Positions 1-7,710 of a stretch of DNA of 64,000 nucleotides are shown here, one piece after another. Position 1 is the first letter of the stretch. The number at the start of each line of letters is the position of its first letter. This DNA is from Deltaproteobacteria bacterium. Lineage in GTDB: Bacteria > Myxococcota > UBA727 > VGSZ01. The translations under genes were made by a program, and so were the position numbers. Below the pieces are notes generated by a model, which searched no databases, had not been told where the DNA came from, and saw only the letters and a program-made list of their open reading frames with translations. The stretch is from assembly GCA_016177705.1 (NCBI GenBank), contig JACOUT010000014.1, positions 1-64,000 of the forward strand, written 5' to 3'.

Positions 1-248
1 CCGGTGGTGGAGGGCCTCAAGCAGGCGCAGTCGGTGTCGCTGCTCGTCGACCTGGGCGGAGTGCTCAGCGCGCTGCTCGAGCGGATCTGCATCTTGCCGG
101 TGACGGGGATCGCCGAGAGCGTGACGCTGAGAGAGCCGTCGTCGTTCTCGTAAGCGATGCCGATCCTGGTCCAGAACGCCCTCGCGCCGCCGGACGGCTC
201 CGGCACCTCCTCCACCATCCACACATGCTTCATCTTCTTGTTCTTCAT
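1..248 (-). CDS. Small accessory protein with a W-x-R-I-G domain (partial, runs off left edge)
   Basis: The reading frame is open from an ATG at 248 to the window edge, so the C-terminus is not seen. A GGAG ribosome binding site lies at 256-259. The protein carries a motif AFWTRIGIAYENDDGSLSV followed by a beta-like stretch ending VTGKMQIR. The same pattern (W-N/T-K/R-V/I-G-x-A-F/Y, then N-x-D-x-S) recurs in the products at 828-1286 and 24098-24616, so this is one member of a small local family. Function is unknown; such short proteins are common on conjugative elements. After MQIR the sequence loses the family pattern, so the last ~28 codons may be a different gene end or a junction. It is the last gene of a minus-strand run starting at 1286. 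Confidence 0.6.
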   Translation of the reverse strand, partial: MKNKKMKHVWMVEEVPEPSGGARAFWTRIGIAYENDDGSLSVTLSAIPVTGKMQIRSSSALSTPPRSTSSDTDCACLRPSTT

Positions 249-259
249 TGTGTTTCTCC

Positions 260-314
260 ACGCTCGAGAGAGCGTTCTGCGGGGCCTCCAGCGCGCGCGA
301 GGGGAGGCCCGCAG
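260..314 (-). promoter_or_regulatory. Two leader hairpins before the W-x-R-I-G gene
   Basis: ACGCTC (260-265) pairs with GAGCGT (270-275) around a 4-nt loop. A larger inverted repeat, 277-289 with 303-314, gives about 12 bp with one bulge. Both sit directly upstream of the ribosome binding site of the gene starting at 248. This is one of nine comparable hairpins in the window. Confidence 0.6.
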
Positions 315-347
315 GTTTGGCGCTCACCGCGGGCTAGGTGAGAGTTG

Positions 348-584
348 TCAGCTGGAGAACGCGAGCTCGGCCTGCGCCTTCGTCCCGTAGCAGACGAAGA
401 ACTTGTTGCCGCGCTTGCCCGCCCAGTGGAACGTGACGCCGTCAGTGGAATGCGCGACCGGCTCTCCCATCGCGAAGCACCCGCGTGCATAGATCGGCGG
501 CAGGACGTTCAGCATGTAGTCGTGCTGCTCTTCGGTGATCTCGACGAGAACGCCTGGGCTCTCGCGGTCGGATTTGAAGTCCAT
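348..584 (-). CDS. Small protein, possibly DUF1419-like
   Basis: A 78-residue protein. The ATG at 584 has a well-spaced GGAG seven bases upstream, and the gene begins one base after the stop of the preceding gene, so it is co-translated in the 1286-to-1 operon. Sequence blocks VLPPIYARGCFAMGEP and YGTKAQAELAF look like conserved motifs, and my recollection is that DUF1419 proteins of rhizobial and plasmid elements contain similar LPP-x-GCFAMGEP blocks. No catalytic residues can be named and the function is unknown. The family assignment is tentative; that it is a real gene is well supported by spacing and overlap. Confidence 0.6.
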   Translation of the reverse strand: MDFKSDRESPGVLVEITEEQHDYMLNVLPPIYARGCFAMGEPVAHSTDGVTFHWAGKRGNKFFVCYGTKAQAELAFSS

Positions 585-585
585 G

Positions 586-831
586 TCATGGCTCCGTGAG
601 ACTATCGAGGGGACGCATCGGCGCCGGCGAGGGCGCGTCGCGGTTCGCGTGCTGAAGGGTTCGTTGGTGAGCTGCGCAATCTGGGCAGAGGTGCGTGGAG
701 TCGAGCTCCAGCGTCTTCTCGGGGTCGTGCTCGGCGCCGCAGATGGAGCACGTCACTTCGGCTTCGATGAGTGTGTTCATGTTGTTGGAGAGAGGCGGCT
801 CGGTTGGATCCGCCTCTTGCCTCCGACTCAT
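586..831 (-). CDS. Small zinc-ribbon-like protein
   Basis: An 81-residue protein with two CxxC knuckles, CSIC and CPDC, about 22 residues apart, the layout of a small zinc ribbon. It may bind nucleic acid or act as a structural adaptor; nothing in the sequence decides which. The ATG at 831 overlaps the TGA of the upstream gene (ATGA, 828-831), which favours this start by translational coupling. An internal Met at 780 is an alternative that would keep both knuckles. It is the second gene of the left minus-strand operon. Confidence 0.55.
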   Translation of the reverse strand: MSRRQEADPTEPPLSNNMNTLIEAEVTCSICGAEHDPEKTLELDSTHLCPDCAAHQRTLQHANRDAPSPAPMRPLDSLTEP

Positions 832-1286
832 GCCTTCGCCGCGGACTGCTTGAAGCGGCGGACTTCGCGCATCTGGTACTTGAGCTGCTGCGCGTCGCCG
901 CGGTCCCCGATGAGGAGGGAGAGCGAGTCGTCGCGGTTCAAGAACGCGACGCCTTCCCGGGACTTGAAATCTACGTTCTTGTTAGTCGCGTCGAAGATGC
1001 TCGCGTACGGCTTCCGCCTCGGCTCATCGCCGGGGCGCGCGTTGCCTTCGCCGTTGTTGGGGCCGTCGAACTGGCTGTTGGGGCAGACGAGGTAGACCTT
1101 CTGCTTGGGGTCGCCCTTCTTGCCGATGAAGACGCGGTGGGACGTGCCGCTCTTGGTCGGGAAGGCGACGCCGACCTTGTTCCACTTCGCGTCCTTGCCC
1201 TCGCCCTCGATGACGAAGATCTCGTGGGAGGGGACGTTCTTCTTCGCGGCATCGGTCTTCTGCGTCGTCGTCGTGTTGCTCATCAT
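828..1286 (-). CDS. W-x-K-V-G domain accessory protein (two degenerate copies)
   Basis: About 152 residues. The start is taken at the first of two adjacent ATGs (1286/1283) after a purine-rich AGAGAG stretch. The N-terminal half has KWNKVGVAF, and a second degraded copy (EGVAFLNRDDSLSL, then LKYQMREVRRF) lies in the C-terminal half. Both resemble the two copies in the product at 24098-24616 and the single copy at 1-248. The Thr-rich N-terminus (MSNTTTTQKTD) parallels MTTTKPTTT of the 24-kb paralogue. It is the first gene of a minus-strand operon, preceded by a hairpin with a CCCTTCACCG loop side that is also found before the 24-kb paralogue. Function unknown. Confidence 0.7.
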   Translation of the reverse strand: MMSNTTTTQKTDAAKKNVPSHEIFVIEGEGKDAKWNKVGVAFPTKSGTSHRVFIGKKGDPKQKVYLVCPNSQFDGPNNGEGNARPGDEPRRKPYASIFDATNKNVDFKSREGVAFLNRDDSLSLLIGDRGDAQQLKYQMREVRRFKQSAAKA

Positions 1287-1310
1287 GTGCTCGCTCTCTT
1301 TCTCTTTCTG

Positions 1311-1359
1311 GGGTCGGTCTGCCGCCCCTTCACCGGGCTGAGGGGCGCGGACACGACCC
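1311..1359 (-). promoter_or_regulatory. Leader hairpin upstream of the 828-1286 gene
   Basis: GGGTCG (1311-1316) pairs with CGACCC (1354-1359), and an inner stem GCCCCT (1324-1329) pairs with AGGGGC (1341-1346). The loop side CCCTTCACCG is shared with the hairpin at 24639-24676. The arm AGGGGCGCGGACAC recurs at 32985-32998. It lies in the 286-bp divergent spacer 1287-1572, which otherwise shows nothing I can name. Confidence 0.55.
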
Positions 1360-1572
1360 AGGAGCGACCGACGTCGTCGGGACGAAGCGAGCGAGGCGAA
1401 CGGCGTGACAGGAGCCGGGCTCTGCCGGCAGCACTGCGCTTTGGCGGAGCGGCCTGGCGCGACGGTTGACGAAGCGAGTGAGGAGCAGACGGCCGGCGCT
1501 CGAGAGAGCGAGATGGTCAGCAGGCGCCGCAGGCCGTTTGCGGTGACGCCCTCACCCGCGGTATCGCAGGCC

Positions 1573-1929
1573 ATGAACGAACGCACTCAGCGCGAGCTGC
1601 AGGATCGAATCGAGGCCTTTGCAACCGACCTGACCGAGATTCTTCGTCGCACCGTGGCTGACTCCGTGGCGGAGGCGCTCGGCGGCATTCGCCAGCCAAA
1701 GAGCGCGGCGCCAGCGCCGCGTGGCGGGAAGATCGAAGCTGCGCGTGCTGCTCGGGCGGAGGCGCTGTTCCGAGAGGTGACGCGGAAGGGCGACCGTCGC
1801 ATCGAGCAGATCGCCAAGAGCATGCGCATCTCGACGAAGGAGCTGAAAGCGCCGATGGGGCGCCTCCTCAAAGCGAAGAGGGTGAAGCGCGCCGGTGCTG
1901 CGCGCGGGACACGCTATCGCGCCGTGTAG
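1573..1929 (+). CDS. Small basic protein with a C-terminal winged-helix-like segment
   Basis: The ATG at 1573 gives 118 residues (MNERTQREL...). An upstream in-frame ATG at 1513 is possible, but the extension is low-complexity. The first ~45 residues form an amphipathic helix (LQDRIEAFATDLTEILRR), followed by a Pro/Ala/Lys linker and a basic C-terminal region (RRIEQIAKSMRISTKELKAP, then LLKAKRVKRAG). The latter reads like a helix-turn-helix with wing, suggesting a small DNA-binding or chromatin-type protein as found in myxobacteria. It diverges from the minus-strand operon at 1286. No specific target can be proposed. Confidence 0.5.
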   Translation: MNERTQRELQDRIEAFATDLTEILRRTVADSVAEALGGIRQPKSAAPAPRGGKIEAARAARAEALFREVTRKGDRRIEQIAKSMRISTKELKAPMGRLLKAKRVKRAGAARGTRYRAV

Positions 1930-2010
1930 AAGGCACCTCTGCCGGAGGCGCCCACGCGTTCAGAGTCGACAAAGTGATGTAGTTTCAGCACGCTAGATCA
2001 CCGCTCGGTT

Positions 2011-2064
2011 GTATCGCTCACGAGATACGTACCTTGCACAGGATACGTATCGCTGATAGGATAC
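2011..2064 (+). promoter_or_regulatory. Paired GTATC-N8-GATAC operator-like repeats
   Basis: GTATC at 2011-2015 and GATAC at 2024-2028 form one inverted repeat. GTATC at 2047-2051 and GATAC at 2060-2064 form a second with the same 8-nt spacing and the same GTATCGCT left side, centred 36 bp away. An extra GATACGTATC palindrome lies at 2042-2051. The array ends 5 bp before the proposed GTG start of the AbiE-like antitoxin. AbiEi-type antitoxins are known to autoregulate through inverted repeats, so this is probably the autoregulatory operator. Confidence 0.6.
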
Positions 2065-2068
2065 GACC

Positions 2069-3013
2069 GTGGATAGGTGCTCGCTGCCGACAACCCGCCT
2101 CAGCGACCTCAAGGGCGCCCTCGCGGTCATGGTGCTCGAGGCGCGCGCGCGCGATGACCGGGCCATCGAGCTCGTCGTCGAGTTGCCCTTCGTCAGCGCA
2201 AAGACGAACCGTGAGGCGAGCGAGTTCATGAAGCGCGTCGCCCCTGACGTCCGCTTCCGCCTGGAGGGGCGCGCGGCGTCAGGGGTTGAGACGCCGGGCC
2301 AAACCTCCGCGAAGCGCGCGACGCGAAAGGGCACGAGCGAGACGTTCACCGACTTGAACCAATGGCTCCTGAAGTACCTGCTCCTCGCCCCGAACCGCGA
2401 GCACCCCAGGAGCCTGCGCGGGCTCGCGGCGGCGACCGAGTCGTCACTGCCGTCTGCGCAGCGATTCGTCGATACGTTCGCGGAGCTCGGGCACGTGGTC
2501 CGGGGCCCCCGGGGCTTCGAGGTCGTGCGAAGGGACGAGCTCATGCGCCTGTGGTTCGCGTCGATGGAGCTCACGCGCGATTGGCGGATCCCCGTTCGCA
2601 CTCGGTACGGCGCAGCGCGCTTGTTGGATGCGCTCGCCGCGAAGGTGTCGCGCGGCGAGGCGTCGGCAGCGCTCGGCGGATTCGCCGCGTGTGATGCGCG
2701 CGGGATGTTGCACGTCGTGGAGCCCGGTCCCGTCGAGGTTCACGCAGATGGGCGCACGATGGTGATCGTTTGGGATCATGCCGAGCGCGTCGAACGACGC
2801 GACGCTGACGCTCTCATCGTTCCCTCGGCGGCCTATGCTGCATCGATCTTTCGTCCGCTGCGATGGGAGCCTGAGATGCGCGGCCCCGGACCGTTGCAAC
2901 CCGTGGATGTGATCCAGTCCGCGCTCGACGTCTGGAGCCTGCCCGCGCTCGGCGGGCGAGAGCAGGCGCGCTACATCGTCGAGAACGTGTTGAAGTGGTC
3001 CGATGGCGACTGA
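2069..3013 (+). CDS. Putative AbiEi-like antitoxin/transcriptional regulator
   Basis: 314 residues from a GTG at 2069; an ATG at 2130 is an alternative, because the operator repeats almost touch the GTG. A central winged-helix-like segment (residues ~105-160: LRGLAAATESSLPSAQRF... LGHVVRGPRGFEVV) precedes an alpha/beta C-terminal half. It overlaps the downstream nucleotidyltransferase gene by 11 bp. A winged-helix protein plus nucleotidyltransferase, with inverted-repeat operators, is the layout of type IV AbiE toxin-antitoxin systems, in which the winged-helix partner represses the operon and neutralises the toxin. Assignment rests on this layout and on motif reading, not on a database match. 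Confidence 0.6.
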   Translation: MDRCSLPTTRLSDLKGALAVMVLEARARDDRAIELVVELPFVSAKTNREASEFMKRVAPDVRFRLEGRAASGVETPGQTSAKRATRKGTSETFTDLNQWLLKYLLLAPNREHPRSLRGLAAATESSLPSAQRFVDTFAELGHVVRGPRGFEVVRRDELMRLWFASMELTRDWRIPVRTRYGAARLLDALAAKVSRGEASAALGGFAACDARGMLHVVEPGPVEVHADGRTMVIVWDHAERVERRDADALIVPSAAYAASIFRPLRWEPEMRGPGPLQPVDVIQSALDVWSLPALGGREQARYIVENVLKWSDGD

Positions 3014-3839
3014 CGCCGCGCTCGAAGAGGCGAAGAAGCTCTTGATGAGATGCGCTCGCGCGTGCGCCGACTACGGTGTGGACGTCGTGATCGGCGGGCG
3101 CATGGCGCTCATCCTGTATCGCCTTCATGGCGACCTCCTCGCGGTCGACCGCCCTGCACTTGCGACGCGGGAGGTCGACGTCGTCGTGCCGCGCAGGCTC
3201 ACCGTGCGCGGAGTACCGATCGTCGAGCGCCTCGCGGCGGTCGGCCTCGTGCCGCACGACGCCCCCGGTCTCAGCCGCAAGGAGCGCGGGAAGCGGGTCT
3301 TCCAAGACAAGCGGCACGGCACGGATCGCCCGGCACCCCAGTTCGTCGAGTTCGTTGCACCACGTGTGACGGAAACAGACGGAATGCTCGAGCCGCAGCC
3401 GGGGCTGATCGCGTCGCCCCTGCGGTACATCGAGCTCCTGTTGTTCGAGCCGCTGCCGGTCGTGGTCGACGAGGTCATGATTCACGTGGCGGGCCCGGCG
3501 ATGTTCGTGGCCCAGAAGGTCCTCATGCGGGACAGCAAGAGCGGCCGCCGGCAGGACAAGGATCTCGTCAGCGTCTACGAAGCGTGTCTGTTGAGCGCGC
3601 CGCGGTGGGCCACCGAGCGGGAGACCGTGGTGCGCGCGGCGGCGTCGAGCGAGACGTGGGGAAAGTGGCTCGGTCGTGTCGACGCGCTCCTCATGGGGCA
3701 CTTCGGCAGCGCGACCTCGCCAGGCGCGGTCGCCGTTGAGGTCGCGCTCCGTGGCCAGGCGAACGCACCGCGCGCCGCCGCCGTGTCTCGGGTCGTGATG
3801 GACGCGGTCGCGGCCATGTTTCGGTCGACTGCGACTTGA
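3003..3839 (+). CDS. Putative AbiEii-like nucleotidyltransferase toxin
   Basis: 278 residues. The N-terminal DVVIGGRMALILY followed by TREVDVVVPRR fits the nucleotidyltransferase signature (GG-x-A then T-x-D/E-x-D-hhV), with Glu and Asp as the likely metal ligands in place of the usual Asp pair. Such MNT-fold enzymes act as toxins by adding nucleotides to tRNA or protein. The C-terminal half is helical, as in AbiEii-like toxins. It is translationally coupled to the upstream winged-helix gene. A housekeeping or resistance nucleotidyltransferase of the GSU2403 type is an alternative. Thirteen bases separate its stop from the convergent VWA gene. Confidence 0.6.
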   Translation: MATDAALEEAKKLLMRCARACADYGVDVVIGGRMALILYRLHGDLLAVDRPALATREVDVVVPRRLTVRGVPIVERLAAVGLVPHDAPGLSRKERGKRVFQDKRHGTDRPAPQFVEFVAPRVTETDGMLEPQPGLIASPLRYIELLLFEPLPVVVDEVMIHVAGPAMFVAQKVLMRDSKSGRRQDKDLVSVYEACLLSAPRWATERETVVRAAASSETWGKWLGRVDALLMGHFGSATSPGAVAVEVALRGQANAPRAAAVSRVVMDAVAAMFRSTAT

Positions 3840-3852
3840 AGCCGCCCGAGGG

Positions 3853-5295
3853 TCACGACATCAGCCTCGCGAAGAGCTGGTCGGACAGTCTCTCTGGGAC
3901 GAGCGCCTGCAGGGTGATGACGTCGGTCGTGAGCGCCGCGAGAACAGCGGGGGCGCGGGCGCCGATGTGCACGGCGTAGGTGGAGAGGCCCTCGCGGAGC
4001 GCGCGCCTTCGCCACTCAGCGAGAAAGTCAGGGGAAATCTCCGCTTCGCCGTCGGTGATGAGGACTACGTCGGCGCGCTCGAATGCGGGCTCGCGATCGA
4101 TCGCGTCGCGCGCAGCTCGAAGCGGCAGCTCGAAGTTCGTTCCGCCGTCGACCTCGCCGGCGAGGAACGCGAGCAGTGCCGGTGTCGAGTCCGTTCCGGG
4201 GCGGAGGTCCACGGTCGCGTTGATCCGATGGCTGAAGCGCACCAGTCGACACGCGCGGCGGTCTGTCAGCGCGAGGTCGGCGAGCGCGAGCGCGGTCGCC
4301 TTGGCGAATGTGGAAGGGGCGCCATCCATCGAGTCCGAGTCGTCGATGAGGACGACGACGGGACCGCGTCCTTCCCGCTCGTTGCCCGTCAGCTCGTACT
4401 GGAGGAGCGAGCGCTCGACGAAAGAGCGAAAGAAGTCGAGCGCGAGAAGCGGATCGGTGAGCTTCATCAGCTCGTGGGGCAGCACGCGCGCGAGGTCGTT
4501 GCCGGTGGCGACATCGCTCAGCTCGGACGCCGCCGCGCGCGTGCGCGAGCGCCGCTTGCCCATCGCGAGGCGGCGCATTCGGCCGGCGAGGATGCCGAGG
4601 CGCTTCATCATGTCTGAGCTCTTGATCGCCATAGCAAGCGAGGCTTGTGTCTGGTCGGAGACGTGGCTGCTGCCGCCAAGGCCGGAGAGGCCTGCTGACG
4701 CGGTCGTGATCTCTTCGACCTCGAGCGCCGCGTCGTCAACGGATCGGCGGAGCGCCGGGCGGACGTCGTCCGGGCGCACGGCGTCGCCGAACGCGGCCAT
4801 CGCTTCGACAGCCTCCTTGCCGGCGCGTTTGGCCCTGTCGAGCGCGGCTTCGAGGCGCTGGCGCCCGGCAACGTCCTCGGGGCTCGTGGCGTTGAGGAAG
4901 TCGAGGAGGCCGCGCACTTCCCTGCGTTGCGCCTCGGGATCGGCGAGTGGCGCGGGTGGCTCGGGCAGCTTGTCCACGATCTGTTCGAGCAGGTTCGCGG
5001 TGGCAGCGCTCGCAAACTCCTTGTTGCGCGCGCAGTACGCAGCGAGCTTCTTGAAGGTCGGCAGCTCGTCGAGCGCGTCGTGCAGCGTCTTCGCCCACGC
5101 GTCCTCGGGCCGCGTCTTAGCGTGCGACCTCGGCGGAGAGTAGAGGCGCGCGAACACCTCGCGCGCGAACGACGGGAACGTGGGCAGCTTCCGCTTGCCG
5201 CGCTCGACCTGCTCACGCACCAGCGCGCTGTCCTTGACGAGGGCCTTCCAGAGGTAGGCGGTCCACTTGTCGACCGCGTAGATGAGCTCACGCAT
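3853..5295 (-). CDS. VWA-domain protein, partner of the MoxR ATPase
   Basis: 480 residues. The N-terminal ~300 residues are helical, and the C-terminal ~180 form a von Willebrand A domain with the MIDAS signature DDSDSM (DxSxS), a TNFELPL segment supplying the Thr, and DVVLITDGEAE. It starts 3 bp after the stop of the AAA+ gene, so the two are co-translated. MoxR ATPase plus VWA pairs (E. coli RavA-ViaA is the model, ViaA being a similar 483 aa) act as cytoplasmic chaperone-like remodelers of membrane or metal-cofactor proteins. The substrate here is unknown. No signal peptide is seen. Confidence 0.8.
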   Translation of the reverse strand: MRELIYAVDKWTAYLWKALVKDSALVREQVERGKRKLPTFPSFAREVFARLYSPPRSHAKTRPEDAWAKTLHDALDELPTFKKLAAYCARNKEFASAATANLLEQIVDKLPEPPAPLADPEAQRREVRGLLDFLNATSPEDVAGRQRLEAALDRAKRAGKEAVEAMAAFGDAVRPDDVRPALRRSVDDAALEVEEITTASAGLSGLGGSSHVSDQTQASLAMAIKSSDMMKRLGILAGRMRRLAMGKRRSRTRAAASELSDVATGNDLARVLPHELMKLTDPLLALDFFRSFVERSLLQYELTGNEREGRGPVVVLIDDSDSMDGAPSTFAKATALALADLALTDRRACRLVRFSHRINATVDLRPGTDSTPALLAFLAGEVDGGTNFELPLRAARDAIDREPAFERADVVLITDGEAEISPDFLAEWRRRALREGLSTYAVHIGARAPAVLAALTTDVITLQALVPERLSDQLFARLMS

Positions 5296-5298
5296 GGG

Positions 5299-6456
5299 TC
5301 ACGCTCCCGTGGAGTACATCGCGTTCACCTGCTCGGCGATGCGTTTCTTGAGCTTGGTGATCGAGGCGGCGGCGTCCAGCACCTTGCGGCTGGTGCCGAG
5401 GCCTTGGAGCTCCTTGAGCATGGAGTCGAGCTCATCGCCGACGAGGCTCGCCGCCGAGAGCCACTCGGCGCGCTTCTGCGGATCGCGCTCGGGGGTCTTC
5501 AGGTTCAAGACTTTCTCCTTCGCGGCGTCAACGATCTCCGCGGCGCGGGCCGCGGTGGGGTTGCTCGCGCCCGCGACGGTCGCGGTGATGGCCGCGCGCG
5601 ATGCGGGGTCGCGCCAGAGGAGGTCGGGTAGGACGTCACAGTGGTCGATGCTGACCGCGTCCTTGCCGTCGAGGTACGCGTACGCCTGAAGGAAGCGGAC
5701 GATCTGCTGCCATCGACGGTCGCTGGCGCGCACCCCCTGCTCCTCCAGCTTCGGCTTCACTGCGTTCACGATGACGTCGATGAACGCATCGGGCACCTCA
5801 ACGGCGTTCGCCTCGTCTTGGCAGGCGACAAGCTCGTCTAGCGTCATCGTCGCCGCTGGGATGGTGGTCTTCTCGGAGAGGAGCCGCCTCACGTTGTCGG
5901 GATCGGCGATGTACGGAACCACGAGGCGGAGCGCGAAGCGGTCAAAGAGCGCTTCGAGATCGTCGCCGTCGGGGAGCTCGTTGGACGCGCCGATGAGCGT
6001 GATCAGCGGACATTCAAGGGTGGCTGTGCCGTTCATGAACTGGCGCTCGTTCATCAGCGTGAGGCACGCGTTGAGGATCGCGCTGTTCGACTTGAAGATC
6101 TCGTCGAGCAGGGCGACGTGCGCTTCTGGAAGCTTCTTCGTCGTGAGACGTTCGAAGCGCCCTTGTTGAAGCGCTTGCAGCGAGAGCGGGCCGAACACGT
6201 CCTCGGGTGTCGTGAACTTCGACATGAGCCAGGTGAAGCCGGTCGTCCCCTCGATGGACGTTACGATCGCCGACGCCAGCGCCGACTTGCCCGTACCCGG
6301 GGGGCCGAGCACGAAAACGTGGACGCGCGCGAGCACGGCAGTGAGCATGAGGTCGATGACGTGGTCGCGCTCGAGGAACCGAGCGCGGAGGGAGGAGCGG
6401 ACGGAGTGGAGCCGCCCGAGGGAGGGAGTCTTTGCAACGGCGAGCTGAGCCTTCAT
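5299..6456 (-). CDS. MoxR/RavA-family AAA+ ATPase
   Basis: About 385 residues. The ATG at 6456 is preferred over the GTG at 6465 because CGAGG sits eight bases upstream of it. Walker A is GPPGTGKS, Walker B is ALLDEIFKSN, and a sensor-like IGASNELPDG and arginine-finger segment FDRFALR follow, all typical of the MoxR clade. The C-terminal third carries the helical lid. The enzyme should form a hexamer and drive ATP-dependent remodelling with the VWA partner encoded immediately downstream. Nothing in the sequence shows regulation. Confidence 0.85.
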   Translation of the reverse strand: MKAQLAVAKTPSLGRLHSVRSSLRARFLERDHVIDLMLTAVLARVHVFVLGPPGTGKSALASAIVTSIEGTTGFTWLMSKFTTPEDVFGPLSLQALQQGRFERLTTKKLPEAHVALLDEIFKSNSAILNACLTLMNERQFMNGTATLECPLITLIGASNELPDGDDLEALFDRFALRLVVPYIADPDNVRRLLSEKTTIPAATMTLDELVACQDEANAVEVPDAFIDVIVNAVKPKLEEQGVRASDRRWQQIVRFLQAYAYLDGKDAVSIDHCDVLPDLLWRDPASRAAITATVAGASNPTAARAAEIVDAAKEKVLNLKTPERDPQKRAEWLSAASLVGDELDSMLKELQGLGTSRKVLDAAASITKLKKRIAEQVNAMYSTGA

Positions 6457-6867
6457 CGGATGCACCTCGTGAGCGCGGGGGCGCGCACGTGAGGTGCGCC
6501 CCTGCGCTCCATGTCGAGGTGGCCCTGGCTCGGCCGAGCGAGTAGCCGCGGGAGATCCGGTAGCGCCAGTCGCGCAACGCCTCGACGGTCCGCTTCAGCT
6601 TCGCGGTGGGGCGCGCGCCGACGCGGTCACCGCGCCGCGCGCTGTCGCCGGCGGGCTTGCGGGCGCTCCTCGCGCTCTGCGCTCTCCCGCCAGCGGCGAC
6701 CGCGTGTGCCGTTGTCGCGGCAGAAGCGCGCGCTGGTTGGCGTTCGGGTTGATCAAGCGCATGCGCGCGAACATCGCCCGCGCCTCGGAGACACGATGAC
6801 GGCCGGGGGGCTTGATTGATGGCCCAGCCGTTGCCGGTGCTCGCGTCGCCAGCCACCCTTGCTTGTC
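6457..6867. other. Spacer between divergent genes; nothing definite
   Basis: About 410 bp of very GC-rich sequence between the MoxR gene (minus) and the HNH-like gene (plus). Open frames exist, but their composition looks like unselected GC-rich sequence. Short blocks on the minus strand (ALRDWRYRISRGYS near 6540-6590; INPNANQRALL near 6720-6760) could be remnants of a decayed gene, but I cannot assign them. Promoters for both flanking genes are presumably here, but no clear -35/-10 is visible. Confidence 0.3.
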
Positions 6868-7641
6868 ATGTCTGCCACCGGCACCTGCTACGCCAAGTAT
6901 CTCGGAGACTGCGGTGGCGGCATCTCGAGGGAGCATTACCTCAGCGCCGGCATCCTCGAGATCCTGAACGATACTCGGCAGCTGACCGTGCGTGGCTATC
7001 CATTCCTCGACGGCGCCGAGATGCGACTGGCTCCTGCGGCGTTGCAGGCGAGGGTGCTCTGCCGCCGGCACAACTCGGAGCTCTCCGGGCTCGACGAGAT
7101 CGCCGTCAAGCTCTTCCGCTGGGTGCAGTCGGTACAGCGGGGCACCTGGACGCGCGATCGCTTGGCCGTCGACGGCGTATGCCTCGAGCGATGGGCGCTC
7201 AAGCTCTACGTCGGGCTACTCGCGTCCGGGCAGGGCGCCACCACCGATGGCACCCGCCTGCCCTCGGACCCTCCTCCCTCGCTCGTGGACGTCGTCTTTG
7301 GCCGCAACCTGCTCCCCCCCGGCGCCGGCCTCCACTACACCCTCGACAAAGGGGAAGTGCACGAACGGCGCAGTACCGGAGTGACCTTCAGGCCCTGGTC
7401 CAACCTCTCGTTCGAGCCCGCAGCGATCGACATCGACATCAACGGTTTGCGCTTCATGTGCTCCTTCGATCCGGCATTCGAAGTCGCGACACGTCACTAC
7501 CGCCCCGCCGAGATCCGAATGACCTCGCCATCGTGGAGCCGACCCAAGCGTCTCGTCTTTGCCTGGCCGGGCGCCCATCGCGGCGTGACCATCACCCTCG
7601 ACGCTCGATGGCACCGCGGCGAGCGGCACCGCCCGGCGTGA
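6868..7641 (+). CDS. Protein with HNH-like Cys/His layout, unknown function
   Basis: 257 residues from the ATG at 6868. The N-terminus has CYAKYLGDCGGGISREH and later LCRRHNSELSGLD. This spacing (Cys pair, S-R/K-E-H, then C-x2-H-N-x2-L-S-x-L-D) mirrors the SREH ... CNNGWMSTID pattern of the gene at 33710, and both resemble treble-clef/HNH nuclease scaffolds. The C-terminal half is beta-rich and ends in a basic tail. It stands alone between the MoxR gene and the kinase-cyclase operon. Nuclease activity is a guess from the scaffold. Confidence 0.5.
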   Translation: MSATGTCYAKYLGDCGGGISREHYLSAGILEILNDTRQLTVRGYPFLDGAEMRLAPAALQARVLCRRHNSELSGLDEIAVKLFRWVQSVQRGTWTRDRLAVDGVCLERWALKLYVGLLASGQGATTDGTRLPSDPPPSLVDVVFGRNLLPPGAGLHYTLDKGEVHERRSTGVTFRPWSNLSFEPAAIDIDINGLRFMCSFDPAFEVATRHYRPAEIRMTSPSWSRPKRLVFAWPGAHRGVTITLDARWHRGERHRPA

Positions 7642-7710
7642 GCGCCGTGGCGGGCTCCTTCGTCCGGTGCCCGGCCGCCCGCTGGATGGCCTTGGCACGC
7701 GCGCCCTGCC

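Noticed and set aside
1..150. Plus-strand frame ending in a LKQAQSVSLLVDLGGVLSA-like stretch, as the end of another gene
   Set aside because: It reads protein-like but ends at a stop inside the better-supported minus-strand gene; with only 50 codons visible I could not decide, so it is not listed.
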